Positions 7,012-15,050 are shown, numbered from the stretch's first letter. The stretch is 64,000 nt of DNA from UBA1479 sp048263775 (GCA_048263775.1 JBLXDU010000001.1:1-64000); one strand, 5' to 3'. Program-made: numbers and translations. The notes: a model not told the origin generated them from the letters alone.

Positions 7012-8076
7012 TCAATTGATTGACCGCGCCACCTTCTCCGTCAGTTCGTACAGGCGGTGGGCATAGCCCATTTCGTTGTCGTACCAGGCGATGATCTTCA
7101 CCTGGGTGCCGTCCGTGACCATGGTCGACGGTGCGTCGATGATCGACGAATGGGTGTCGCTTTTGAAGTCGCTGGACACCAGGGGGCGGTCCTCGACATC
7201 AAGGATGCCCATGAGCGGCCCATCGGCGGCCTGGCGCAGCAGGTTGTTGACCTCTTCCACCGTCGTCTTGCGCGCGACCTCGAACACACAGTCCGTGATG
7301 GAGGCGTTGAGCAGCGGCACCCGCACGGCGATGCCGTCCAACTTCCCCTTCAGTTCCGGAAAAATCATGGTGATTGCCGTCGCCGATCCGGTCGACGTCG
7401 GGATCAAATTGGCCAGGGCCGAACGGGCCCGGCGCATGTCCTTCATGGGCTTGTCGATCACCGTTTGCGTGTTGGTCACGTCGTGGATGGTGGTGATCAT
7501 GCCGTGGGTGATGCCGATGCCTTCGTGGATCACCTTGACCACGGGGGCCAGACAGTTGGTGGTGCAGGATGCCGCGGTCACAAGGTCGTGGACCTGTGGG
7601 TCGTACAGGTCGTCATTGACGCCCATGACGATGTTCAAGGCGTCGCCCTTCACTGGTGCGGAAACGACGACTTTCTTTACCCCGGCGGCATAATAAGGCG
7701 CCAAGGCGTCGCGCGTCTTGAACTTGCCGGAACACTCCAACACCAGGTCCACGCCCAGGTCCGCCCAGTCGATTTCGGCCGGCTTTGATGTGCTGGAATA
7801 CCCGAGGCGCCGGTCACCGAGAATGACCGCATCCGCGCCGTCCGACCGCGTCGCTACGGGCCAGCGGCCGTGGACGCTGTCGAAGGCCATCAGGTGTGCC
7901 GCCATCTCCGCCGTGCCGCCGGGTTCGTTGATGTGGACGATGTCGAGATCGCCCCTGCCCCAGGCGCCGCCCGGGCCTTGCAGGCTGGCCGGTTTGGCGG
8001 GGTCGAACCCCCAGGCCGCGCGCAGGGCCAGGCGGCCCATGCGGCCGAAGCCGTTGATTGCAACACGTACGGTCAT
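7012..8076 (-). CDS. ArsJ-associated glyceraldehyde-3-phosphate dehydrogenase
   Basis: A 354-residue GAPDH with NAD-binding VAINGFGRMGRLALRAAWG, catalytic Cys171 in AASCTTNCLAP, His198 in TIHDVTNTQ and a C-terminal WYDNEMGYAHRLYELTE. In ars operons the enzyme uses arsenate in place of phosphate to make 1-arseno-3-phosphoglycerate, which ArsJ exports. The long insert FDPAKPASLQGPGGAWGRGD near residue 25 sets it apart from many glycolytic GAPDHs and fits the ars-associated group. It lies directly upstream of arsJ and 15 bases downstream of the MBL-hydrolase gene. An ATG with a TAGGAG sequence about 12 bases upstream is the start. Confidence 0.92.
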   Translation of the reverse strand: MTVRVAINGFGRMGRLALRAAWGFDPAKPASLQGPGGAWGRGDLDIVHINEPGGTAEMAAHLMAFDSVHGRWPVATRSDGADAVILGDRRLGYSSTSKPAEIDWADLGVDLVLECSGKFKTRDALAPYYAAGVKKVVVSAPVKGDALNIVMGVNDDLYDPQVHDLVTAASCTTNCLAPVVKVIHEGIGITHGMITTIHDVTNTQTVIDKPMKDMRRARSALANLIPTSTGSATAITMIFPELKGKLDGIAVRVPLLNASITDCVFEVARKTTVEEVNNLLRQAADGPLMGILDVEDRPLVSSDFKSDTHSSIIDAPSTMVTDGTQVKIIAWYDNEMGYAHRLYELTEKVARSIN

Positions 8077-8091
8077 GTCTTCTGTGTTCTC

Positions 8092-8832
8092 CTAAAGATT
8101 GACGACCAGCCCATCATGGGCCGTTTCCTCGGGCACCTCGTCCTTGTGCGGCATCATCTCGCGGCTGAAGTGGGTCAGGATCATGCGCTTGGGATTCAGG
8201 TCGTTCCGGTGCTCGACGATGTCCGGATAGTTCATGTGGAAGTTGATGGGCTTGCCGTAAAAATAACATTCACAGATGAACAGGTCCGCATCCTGGGCCA
8301 CGGCCGGCATATGCTTGGTCCACGCGCTGTCACCCGTATAGGACACGACTTTCCCGGCGATCTCCGTACGCAGGCTGGTGGGGTTGGTCTCCCCCGTGTG
8401 GGCCGCAGGATAAGGGGTGACCGTCAACGGGCCGATCTGTGATTCCTGCATGACCGGCATTTCTACATAATCCAATTGAAACTTTGGTGACATGGCGTGC
8501 ATGCCCGGCATCAATGCCTCGCAGATGCCCGCGATGCGGGCCTGGGTGTCGCGCGGCCCGGCGATCACCAGGGGCTTTGTCCGCTTGGCGCCCAACATGG
8601 AATCCATCAGAAAGAAGGGCAGGCCGCCGCAGTGATCGCCGTGAATATGGGTCAGCACCACGGCGTCGATGGTGGTGTGGTCGATCCCAAGTTGGTTCAA
8701 GGCGGTCAGGCTGGTGGCGCCGAAGTCGATGACGTAGCGAAAGCCCGGTGCATCGACCATGAAGCAGGTCTGGAACCGGCCGCCGGCGCCGAAGGCATCG
8801 CCCGACCCAACGAAGGTGACTGTCACGCTCAT
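8092..8832 (-). CDS. MBL-fold metallohydrolase (RNase Z-like)
   Basis: A 246-residue metallo-beta-lactamase fold hydrolase. The metal-binding motif HIHGDHCGG is followed by further ligands in PYPAAHTGE, SYTGDSAW and a late ILTHFSRE, the arrangement seen in RNase Z/ElaC and arylsulfatase-like members. No tRNA-binding exosite arm is apparent and the protein is short for RNase Z, so a small-molecule hydrolase is more likely. AGGAGG lies eight bases before the ATG. It follows the CaiB gene by 12 bases and precedes gapdh by 15, so it may be part of one transcript with gapdh-arsJ. The substrate is unknown. Confidence 0.8.
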   Translation of the reverse strand: MSVTVTFVGSGDAFGAGGRFQTCFMVDAPGFRYVIDFGATSLTALNQLGIDHTTIDAVVLTHIHGDHCGGLPFFLMDSMLGAKRTKPLVIAGPRDTQARIAGICEALMPGMHAMSPKFQLDYVEMPVMQESQIGPLTVTPYPAAHTGETNPTSLRTEIAGKVVSYTGDSAWTKHMPAVAQDADLFICECYFYGKPINFHMNYPDIVEHRNDLNPKRMILTHFSREMMPHKDEVPEETAHDGLVVNL

Positions 8833-8844
8833 GGAATGTTCCTC

Positions 8845-10068
8845 CTAGATGATTTCGTCGGCGCGCAGACGGGAAACCTCGTCATGCGACAGGCCGAACA
8901 CGTCGCTCAAAACTTCGTCGGTATGTTCGCCCAGGGTCGGCGGCGGGCGGCGGTAGGATACGGGCGTTCCCGACATCTTGATGGGATTGCCGATCATGTC
9001 TACCGGCTGTCCGCCGGCGGCGCCATGGGGCATGGAAATCTTCATGCCGCGGGCCTGAACGTGGGGGTCGTCGAACACCTGCTCCAGATCGTTGATCGGA
9101 CAGACCGGCAGGCTCGCCGCGCTTAGGTCTTCGATCCATTCCGCGCTGGTCCGCCGGTGCATGATTTCCTGCACCTTGGCAATAAGGACGTCGCGGTTCT
9201 TGAGTCGGTCCGGGTTGGTTGCGAAGCGTGGGTCAGCGGCCAGTTCAGGTTCCCCGGCCATGTCGCAAAAGCGGCGGAACTGGTCGTCGTTGTTGGCGCC
9301 CATGATGACGAAGCCGTCCTTCGTATCGAACGCCTGGTACGGCACCGTGTTGGGGTGGGCGGTGCCCAGGCGTTCCGGGATCGTGCCGCCAATCAGATAG
9401 TTCATGCCCTGGTTATAGAGCCAGCCGACCTGAACATCGAGCAGGCCCAAATCGATGTGCTGGCCCTCGCCGGTGGCGTCCCGATGGCGCAGCGCCGCCA
9501 GGATGGCGACCGCCGCGTACATGCCGGTCATCACGTCGTTGACGGCGATCGGCACCTTGACCGGAAGCCGCCCGGGCTCGCCGGTCATGCTGATCAGTCC
9601 GCCCAAGCCCTGGGCCATCATGTCGTATCCGGGGCGCGGCGCGTAGGGGCCTGTCTGCCCGTAGCCGGTGATCGAACAATAAACGAGGCCGGGGAAATCC
9701 GCCTTCAGGTCGTCATAACCTAGGCCGTATTTCGCCATGCCCCCAACCTTCAGGTTCTCGATCAGAACATCCGATTTGGTCAGCATACGGCGGATCAGGG
9801 CGACGCCTTCCGGCTTGGCGATGTCCACCGTGACGGACCGCTTGTTGCGGTTGGCCGACAGGTAGTAGGCGCTTTCGCCACTATCGTTGCCATCGGCGTC
9901 CTTCATATAGGGCGGCCCCCAGGTGCGGGTTTCGTCGCCGACGCCCCGCCGCTCCACCTTGATGACCTCTGCGCCGAGATCCCCAAGCAGTTGGGTCGAT
10001 GAGGGGCCCGCGAGAACGCGGCTCATGTCGAGCACGGTAATTCCCTGCAGGGCGCTGCGTGATGTCAT
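8845..10068 (-). CDS. CaiB/BaiF-family (family III) CoA-transferase
   Basis: A 407-residue family III CoA-transferase. The N-terminus GITVLDMSRVLAGPSSTQLLGDLGAEVIKVE is diagnostic, given here as shorter pieces: VLDMSRVLAGP and LGDLGAEVIKVE. The active-site Asp of this family is expected in the GYDMMAQGLGG region. Members move CoA between carboxylic acids; the acid used here cannot be told. GGGAGG lies five bases before the ATG. It heads a short operon with the MBL hydrolase, and possibly gapdh-arsJ. The upstream 260 bases carry twin ACATATGT palindromes. Nothing known connects this family to arsenic. Confidence 0.88.
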   Translation of the reverse strand: MTSRSALQGITVLDMSRVLAGPSSTQLLGDLGAEVIKVERRGVGDETRTWGPPYMKDADGNDSGESAYYLSANRNKRSVTVDIAKPEGVALIRRMLTKSDVLIENLKVGGMAKYGLGYDDLKADFPGLVYCSITGYGQTGPYAPRPGYDMMAQGLGGLISMTGEPGRLPVKVPIAVNDVMTGMYAAVAILAALRHRDATGEGQHIDLGLLDVQVGWLYNQGMNYLIGGTIPERLGTAHPNTVPYQAFDTKDGFVIMGANNDDQFRRFCDMAGEPELAADPRFATNPDRLKNRDVLIAKVQEIMHRRTSAEWIEDLSAASLPVCPINDLEQVFDDPHVQARGMKISMPHGAAGGQPVDMIGNPIKMSGTPVSYRRPPPTLGEHTDEVLSDVFGLSHDEVSRLRADEII

Positions 10069-10101
10069 GTCTGCCTCCCGGAATTGTTTCCCGGGATCAT
10101 A

Positions 10102-10130
10102 ACATATGTAAATAATAAAAACATATGTAA
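10102..10130. promoter_or_regulatory. Twin ACATATGTAA operators upstream of the CaiB gene
   Basis: The 10-mer ACATATGTAA occurs twice (10102-10111 and 10121-10130), 19 bp apart; its first eight bases are a perfect palindrome. The pair sits 34-62 bases upstream of the CaiB start in an AT-rich patch. Two dimer sites on nearly the same helix face suggest cooperative binding of a repressor. The regulator is not identified in the window. Confidence 0.5.
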
Positions 10131-10330
10131 CTTTGTGCTTGCTGGTTGGCGCCCGTCAAAGGAACGGCGATGTCCTATTTCAGCGCCAGTTTCTGAACAG
10201 GGTCACACGCCACCCGCCTCCAGTGTTCCTTGACCTGTTGCCGGGCTGAAAAAGGCACGGCGCGATCCAGAGTGAGAGGCATCGTTTGAAAGCGACATGG
10301 GGATTTCTTCTTGTTTTTGATTGCTTGGTC

Positions 10331-10846
10331 TCAGGCGCTGTTTGACAAGGTCCGGCCGATTTCGTCGAGGCGTTTTTGCAGGGCGAGCTTGTCGAGCGAG
10401 CGCACCGGCAGGTTTACGAACAGGCTGATCCGGTTGGTCAGGTAGCGCATGGTTTGCGCGAACACCGCCCGTTTTTCCACCTCGGTGCCGTCGAAAGCGG
10501 CAGGGTCGGGAATACCCCAATGGGCAGTCATGGGCTGTCCCGGCCATATAGGGCAGACTTCATTAGCGGTCTGGTCGCAGACCGTGAACACGAAATCCAT
10601 CTTCGGCGCATTCGGTTGTGCGAATTCCGACCAATCCTTGGACCGTAATTCCGACACCGGATAGTTCTGATGATCCAGCAGGGCCACCGCATAGGGGTGA
10701 ACCTGTCCCGCCGGCTGGCTGCCGGCGCTGAATGCCTTGAACTTACCGGCGCCGTGGCGGCTTAGGATGGCCTCGGCCAGGATGCTGCGGGCTGAATTGC
10801 CACGGCATAGGAACAGCACGTTGAACGGGATGTCGTTGTCATTCAT
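10331..10846 (-). CDS. arsC: Arsenate reductase ArsC, low-molecular-weight phosphatase type
   Basis: A 171-residue enzyme reducing arsenate to arsenite. The P-loop CX5R is at Cys14-Arg20 (FLCRGNSARS). The two further redox cysteines are Cys90 and Cys98 in VCDQTANEVCPIWPG, followed by HWGIPDP, the pattern of the thioredoxin-coupled Staphylococcus-type ArsC. Start ATG 10846 is used because the P-loop then lies at the family position; longer starts run into arsR. It overlaps the arsR stop by eight bases, so the two are translationally coupled. The product arsenite needs an efflux pump such as ArsB or Acr3, and none is present in the window. Confidence 0.9.
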   Translation of the reverse strand: MNDNDIPFNVLFLCRGNSARSILAEAILSRHGAGKFKAFSAGSQPAGQVHPYAVALLDHQNYPVSELRSKDWSEFAQPNAPKMDFVFTVCDQTANEVCPIWPGQPMTAHWGIPDPAAFDGTEVEKRAVFAQTMRYLTNRISLFVNLPVRSLDKLALQKRLDEIGRTLSNSA

Positions 10847-11210
10847 CGGAGGTTTCCTTCTCCTTGCATGTCGCAGCGGCGCGGGTTTGGGGTGCGGGCG
10901 TTCCGTAGCCGCAGATTTCCGGGCGGCCCCCACAGCAGTCCTCGGTCAGGTAAGTGATCAGGCGCCGTGTCCCTTCGACATCGACCGCATAGATAACCTG
11001 CTGCCGGTGGCGCGTCGGCCGCAGCAAGCCGGCTTGGCTCATCTGTGCCAGGTGGCTCGACAGGGTGGACGGCGGAACGTTCAGCGCTTTCGCGATATCC
11101 CCTGCGGGCAGGCCGCTTGGGCCGGCGGGCATCAGCAGACGGAACACCGCAAGGCGGAGGTCGTGGCTGAGGGCGGCGAACAGAGCGACGTAATTGTCTT
11201 GATCATTCAT
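10839..11210 (-). CDS. arsR: ArsR-family arsenite-responsive repressor
   Basis: A 123-residue winged-helix repressor: ALSHDLRLAVFRLLMPAG, then helix-turn-helix LNVPPSTLSSHLAQMSQAGL and the wing RHRQQVIYAV. The C-terminal cysteines Cys92, Cys93 and Cys100 in EDCCGGRPEIC resemble the three-cysteine As(III) site of the Acidithiobacillus-type ArsR, rather than the helix-3 site of the plasmid R773 protein. ATG 11210 is chosen because the upstream in-frame extension lacks homology-like character and would cross the dyad at 11211-11230. It overlaps arsC by eight bases. Binding of As(III) should release the operator and induce arsRC. Confidence 0.9.
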   Translation of the reverse strand: MNDQDNYVALFAALSHDLRLAVFRLLMPAGPSGLPAGDIAKALNVPPSTLSSHLAQMSQAGLLRPTRHRQQVIYAVDVEGTRRLITYLTEDCCGGRPEICGYGTPAPQTRAAATCKEKETSDE

Positions 11211-11230
11211 AATTCGGTTTTTCCCGAAAT
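11211..11230. promoter_or_regulatory. Candidate ArsR operator
   Basis: AATTCGG (11211-11217) and CCGAAAT (11224-11230) form an imperfect inverted repeat (six of seven pairs) touching the arsR start codon. A TTGACT at 11245-11240 on the minus strand could be the -35 box, though the -10 region is poor. The position suits steric repression by ArsR. Confidence 0.4.
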
Positions 11231-11296
11231 AAGAAAACAAGTCAAGAAATCTATCGCCTGATCCATGTTGGTTCATCAAAATTTCATGGAACGGCC

Positions 11297-11320
11297 AAAA
11301 GGCCGATGCCGGCATCAGCC
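11297..11320 (-). terminator. Possible terminator after tctA
   Basis: A near-perfect 20-bp palindrome at 11301-11320 (core GATGCCGGCATC, outer GGC/GCC) is followed on the minus strand by TTTT. It lies 111 bases after the tctA stop codon and could end tctA transcription before arsR. The T-run is short. Confidence 0.4.
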
Positions 11321-11337
11321 AACCACGGATGGAGGTT

Positions 11338-11357
11338 TTGACGCCCAAGTGCGTCAA
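11338..11357. promoter_or_regulatory. Inverted repeat TTGACGC-N6-GCGTCAA
   Basis: A perfect 7-bp inverted repeat with a 6-bp spacer lies 128 bases upstream of arsR. There is no T-run on the proper side for a terminator, so it may be a protein-binding site. No regulator is assigned. Confidence 0.25.
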
Positions 11358-11430
11358 TCAGCATTGTTTTTCGCGATCTTGGGCTGCGGGTTAAGTGCCT
11401 GAATAAGAATTAATACTATTCATGCGCCAT

Positions 11431-12957
11431 TCAATCCGCAGCCGATGCGGCCGCCGCGGCGATCTGCCGATTTCTGACGCCGCGCCAGATCATGGCAACC
11501 AGCGTCAGCGCCGCCAGGCCGACGAAGACCAGTGAGATCGGGCGTTCCAGGAAAATCACCGGATTGCCGCCGGACATGATCAACGCGCGCCGCACCCCAT
11601 CCTCCAGCAGCGGCCCCAGAAGGAATGCGATCAGCATGGGCAGGGGCGAGAACCCGGCGCGGCGCATGGCGTATCCGAGGACACCGAACAGATACATGAC
11701 CCCCACGTCGAAGATCTGGCGCGTTGTCGCGTAGACGCCGATGGTCGCGACCAGAAGAATCAGGGGGAACAGAATCCGTTTGTCGATGGCCAAGGCGTAA
11801 CGGGCCAGGCGGATGAAACCGAAGCCCATGGAAATCAGCAGCAGGTTGGCGACGATCAGGCTGAGGAAGATGGCGTAGACGATCGGCCCCTGCTGTTCCA
11901 TGAGGAACGGCCCCGGCGTCAGCCCGTGAATCATGAACGCGCCCAGGACCAGCGCGGCCTCGATATTGCCGGGAATCCCCAGGGTGACCAGGGGAATGAG
12001 ATTGGCCCCAGTGCCGGCGCTGTTACCAGCCTCTGCCGCGGCGATGCCCTTAAGGCCGCCCTGGCCGATCTTGTCTCCCGGCCGCGACAGGCGCTTGGCC
12101 GTCAGATAGGACAGGAACGCGCCGACAGTGGCGCCCAGGCCGGGCGTCGCGCCGATGAAGGTCCCGATGGCGCCGGAGCGCAGGATGGTCGGCAACAGGG
12201 GAATGAGCTCGGAAATTTTCAGCGATTCGCCGCCGCGGCTCAGGTCCAGGCCGTTCAGCGCAATGTCCTCGTGGCGGCCCCCGGTTTCCTTGCGCAGTTG
12301 AACGAAGGCCTCGGAGAACACCAGAAGACCCAGAAGAATCGGCACGATGGCGAACCCGTCGTCCAGGTTGGCGATGTCGAAGGTGAACCGCGCCTTGGCC
12401 GTGAACAGGTCGCGCCCGACCGTGCCCAGCAACAACCCGAACCCGGTCGAGATCATGCCCTTGATCGGCGAGGAGCCGACCATGGCGCCGATGATCAACA
12501 ACGCGAACAGGACGATGGCGGCATATTCCGGCGGCCCGACCTTGAGGGCCACGGCGGCGATGGGGGCCGCCACCAGCAGCAGCACGATATCGGAGAACAG
12601 ATCGCCGATGACCGAGGAGTAGAGCGCCGTGTGCAGCGCCTTCTTGGACTGCCCCTTCTGCGTCAGTTGATGGCCGTCGATGGCGGTAAAGCTTGCCTGC
12701 GACGTTCCCGGCATGTTGAGCAGGATCGCCGGAATGCTACCGCCGAAGCTGGTGCCCTTGCCGATCGCCAACAAACAGACGATGCCCACCACCGGATCCA
12801 GGTAATAGGTGAACGGGATCAACAAGCCGATGGCGACATTTCCGCCGATGCCGGGAAGGGCCCCGAACAGGAACCCCAGGATGATCCCCAGGCAGGAAAA
12901 GGCCAGATTCTGAACGGTGGCAACTAACTCTATAGCTGCGGTGAGATTTGCGAGCAA
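11431..12957 (-). CDS. tctA: Tripartite tricarboxylate transporter large permease TctA
   Basis: A 508-residue inner-membrane permease with about 12 hydrophobic segments. The family signatures are GALPGIGGNVAIGLLIPFTY near the N-terminus, GGSIPAILLNMPGTSQASFT and LGIPGNIEAALVLGAFMIHG. With TctB and TctC it forms a sodium-driven, binding-protein-dependent carboxylate uptake system. The start is TTG with AGAGG five bases upstream; the resulting MLANL beginning matches the family length. Unusually, it is transcribed away from tctC and tctB, which lie on the opposite strand beyond a 464-bp control region. The substrate cannot be read from sequence. Confidence 0.92.
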   Translation of the reverse strand: MLANLTAAIELVATVQNLAFSCLGIILGFLFGALPGIGGNVAIGLLIPFTYYLDPVVGIVCLLAIGKGTSFGGSIPAILLNMPGTSQASFTAIDGHQLTQKGQSKKALHTALYSSVIGDLFSDIVLLLVAAPIAAVALKVGPPEYAAIVLFALLIIGAMVGSSPIKGMISTGFGLLLGTVGRDLFTAKARFTFDIANLDDGFAIVPILLGLLVFSEAFVQLRKETGGRHEDIALNGLDLSRGGESLKISELIPLLPTILRSGAIGTFIGATPGLGATVGAFLSYLTAKRLSRPGDKIGQGGLKGIAAAEAGNSAGTGANLIPLVTLGIPGNIEAALVLGAFMIHGLTPGPFLMEQQGPIVYAIFLSLIVANLLLISMGFGFIRLARYALAIDKRILFPLILLVATIGVYATTRQIFDVGVMYLFGVLGYAMRRAGFSPLPMLIAFLLGPLLEDGVRRALIMSGGNPVIFLERPISLVFVGLAALTLVAMIWRGVRNRQIAAAAASAAD

Positions 12958-13421
12958 GGAAGCCTCTTTGTCTTGTTGTTCTGAAGCGTTCCTCCAAACG
13001 GTGTCACGGCGTTCTTGAGCGCGCCGATTGACCAGCCCAAATCAGTGGGGCTGAAAATATTTTGTTATTTCAATTAGATAATGGCGTTTTTCGATTCCTC
13101 TTCCGATTTGGAATGGGATCCTGGCACGCCATTGGCCGTGGCGGATAAGTCGACCCGCCGGAAATCCGTTTCTCGAACCTACGAATTCCGCCGCAACTTG
13201 ACAACTTAAAAAACTATGGTGTAATTCGCAGCAGAAGGTCGATGAAAGACCCAGGGGACGGCTCCCCCAAAAAGCCGCGGAAACCTCCAAACAACCAGAT
13301 AGGAGAACGTCTTCGGGCGAATAGACGCTTATTCAATCGACACATGCGGTGACGCAACGCGGCGGCCGCCACGAACTCCTTCGTTCTAAAAAAACCAACC
13401 CAGACACGGAGTGTTTCGAAC
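12958..13421. other. 464-bp divergent control region between tctA and tctC
   Basis: There is no convincing coding sequence. It holds a good sigma70-type promoter for tctC (13198-13225) with a leader of nearly 200 bases. The tctA promoter is not clear; the AT-rich patch around 13055-13085 (AATATTTTGTTATTTC) is the likeliest place. The GntR regulator encoded after tctB may act here. Confidence 0.5.
13198..13225 (+). promoter_or_regulatory. Sigma70-type promoter of tctCB
   Basis: A consensus TTGACA (13198-13203) is separated by 16 bp from TGTAAT (13220-13225), five of six matches to the -10 box. Transcription would start near 13232, leaving a leader of about 190 bases before tctC. Confidence 0.6.
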
Positions 13422-14396
13422 ATGGCTATCACGCGTTTCCGCCGCCTTCTCGGCGCCATGGCCTTCACGGTTGCGGGCCTTGCCGCGGCCCTCAATACCG
13501 CCCCCGTTCAGGCGGCTTTTCCCGAAAAACCCATCACCATTCTGATCGGCTACGGCCCGGGCGGGATGACCGACGTATCGACGCGCATTCTCGCGGAGAA
13601 AATGGAGAAGATCCTGGGCGTCGATGTCCTGGTCGAAAACAAACCGGGTGCCGGCGGTACCCTGGCCTGGGCGTCGTTGCTTGAACGACCGGCCGATGGC
13701 TACACCATGACCAGCTTCGGGTCCTCCGCCTATGTCACCGCAGTCATGCTCGACCGCAAGATCGGCCTCAAGGACTTCTCCCCCATCGGGCGTTTCATGG
13801 TGCAGCAGCGCGTGCTGTTCTCGCGCAAGGACATGCCCTTCAAGACCCTTGAAGAGATGATGACCTATGCCAAGGACAAGCCGGTCACCTTCGCCGACGG
13901 CGGGGCCTTCTGGGCGGCGCGCACGGTCGAGGCCTTCGCCAAGCAGTTTGATCTGAAGATTCGCCTGGTGCCGTTCCGCAGCGGCGCCGAAGGGTCCGCC
14001 GCCATCCTGGGCGGCCACGTCGCGACGGCGGAAACCGGCGTCGGTACCGGCGCTTGGCTGGGCGCGACGCGCAAGGGCACGCTGAACATTCTGGGTGTGC
14101 TCAGCCCCGGCAACCTGGACGAAGTCGGCCAGCCCGGCGTCAAAAGCATTTCCGAAGTCGGCGCCAAGCATCTGGCGGAAATGACCTACGGATATGCCGC
14201 CAAGGCCGGCACGCCGGCGGACCGGCTTAAGATCCTGGCCGATGCCGTGGAAAAGGCGCTTGCCGATCCGGACACACATAAGAAGTTCAAGGCCCGCGAC
14301 CTGATCCCCGGCTGGAGCCCGGGCGGTGAATACATGACGTACCTTGACGGCCTGACCACCGAGGCCAAGGCCCTGAAGGCCTACCTCGGCGAATGA
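13422..14396 (+). CDS. tctC: Tripartite tricarboxylate transporter substrate-binding protein TctC
   Basis: A 324-residue periplasmic binding protein of the Bug/TctC family. A signal peptide covers residues 1 to about 31 (basic RFRR, hydrophobic core, cleavage near PVQAAF). The mature start FPEKPITILIGYGPGGMTD is the family hallmark, followed by VLVENKPGAGGTLAW, which shapes the carboxylate-binding loop. It delivers the ligand to TctA/TctB. Its stop codon overlaps the tctB start (ATGA), so the pair is translationally coupled. This family often expands in Alphaproteobacteria with diverse organic acids; the ligand is unknown. Confidence 0.92.
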   Translation: MAITRFRRLLGAMAFTVAGLAAALNTAPVQAAFPEKPITILIGYGPGGMTDVSTRILAEKMEKILGVDVLVENKPGAGGTLAWASLLERPADGYTMTSFGSSAYVTAVMLDRKIGLKDFSPIGRFMVQQRVLFSRKDMPFKTLEEMMTYAKDKPVTFADGGAFWAARTVEAFAKQFDLKIRLVPFRSGAEGSAAILGGHVATAETGVGTGAWLGATRKGTLNILGVLSPGNLDEVGQPGVKSISEVGAKHLAEMTYGYAAKAGTPADRLKILADAVEKALADPDTHKKFKARDLIPGWSPGGEYMTYLDGLTTEAKALKAYLGE

Positions 14397-14914
14397 CGCC
14401 GACGGCGACAAAGCAGGAGAGAGTGCGTGACGCCGTCGCCGGCGTCACGCTTCTCGCCTTTTCCCTCGCGCTCTGGTTTGTCCTGATCCCGCGTTTCGCC
14501 GGAGGGCACGGCGATCACACCACCCTGGCGGCGATCGCCGCCTTTGTGATCGGTGGCCTGTCCATACTGTTGATCATCTTGGCCGCATTGGGCATTCCCA
14601 GTGCGTCGTCCACGGCGACGGAAGACGACCCCTTCCTGGACGTGGGCGGTGGGGGCGAGCCGCCGCGCCTGATTCTGCTGGCCTTGGTTTGGGGGCTGTT
14701 CGTCCTTGGCCTGGGGTACGCCGGATTTTTCATCTGCGGCGCCCTGGCGGTGTCCGGGTCGTTCTTTCTGTTGGGCATTCGCCAGCCCCTGCGCATCGCC
14801 GCCTGGACAGCGGGGGCGCTGGCGGTCAGCTATCTGGTGTTCGACCTGGGGTTCAAACTCGCCCTGCCGTCCGGGCGCTGGATCGATGCCTTGCGTCAGG
14901 CCGCGGGTGCGTGA
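14393..14914 (+). CDS. tctB: Tripartite tricarboxylate transporter small permease TctB
   Basis: A 173-residue membrane protein with four hydrophobic segments (GVTLLAFSLALWFVLIP, IAAFVIGGLSILLIILAAL, LILLALVWGLFVLGLGYAG and a C-terminal pair), which is the size and topology of TctB. A Gly-rich loop (DVGGGGEPPR) separates the two halves. It starts within the tctC stop codon. TctB is the poorly conserved small subunit of the uptake system, so context carries much of this assignment. Confidence 0.85.
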   Translation: MTPTATKQERVRDAVAGVTLLAFSLALWFVLIPRFAGGHGDHTTLAAIAAFVIGGLSILLIILAALGIPSASSTATEDDPFLDVGGGGEPPRLILLALVWGLFVLGLGYAGFFICGALAVSGSFFLLGIRQPLRIAAWTAGALAVSYLVFDLGFKLALPSGRWIDALRQAAGA

Positions 14915-15050
14915 TCTTCGGCCTTGCGGCGGCGCAGGAACCATCCGTCGTTTGCGCGGTTCAGCCGCTGCGATTTCGCGCTATAGTCGCCGGCAACGGC
15001 CCGGTGCGACCGCCGGACGATAAAAAAGGACCTATCCAGGGAGCGCATCC

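Noticed and set aside
5765..7015. Reading arsJ and the MFS at 1576-2766 as two copies of the same transporter
   Set aside because: The N-terminal signatures differ (YWGFMLTDGALRML only in arsJ) and the operon partners differ, so they are separate families.
10203..10298. A 31-codon minus-strand ORF after arsC
   Set aside because: It has an acceptable purine stretch before the ATG, but no composition or length evidence. It may be noise or a remnant; kept out of the annotation.
11926..12927. A 333-codon plus-strand frame across tctA
   Set aside because: Antisense shadow, rich in Gln/Gly/Arg as is usual for complements of high-GC membrane genes.
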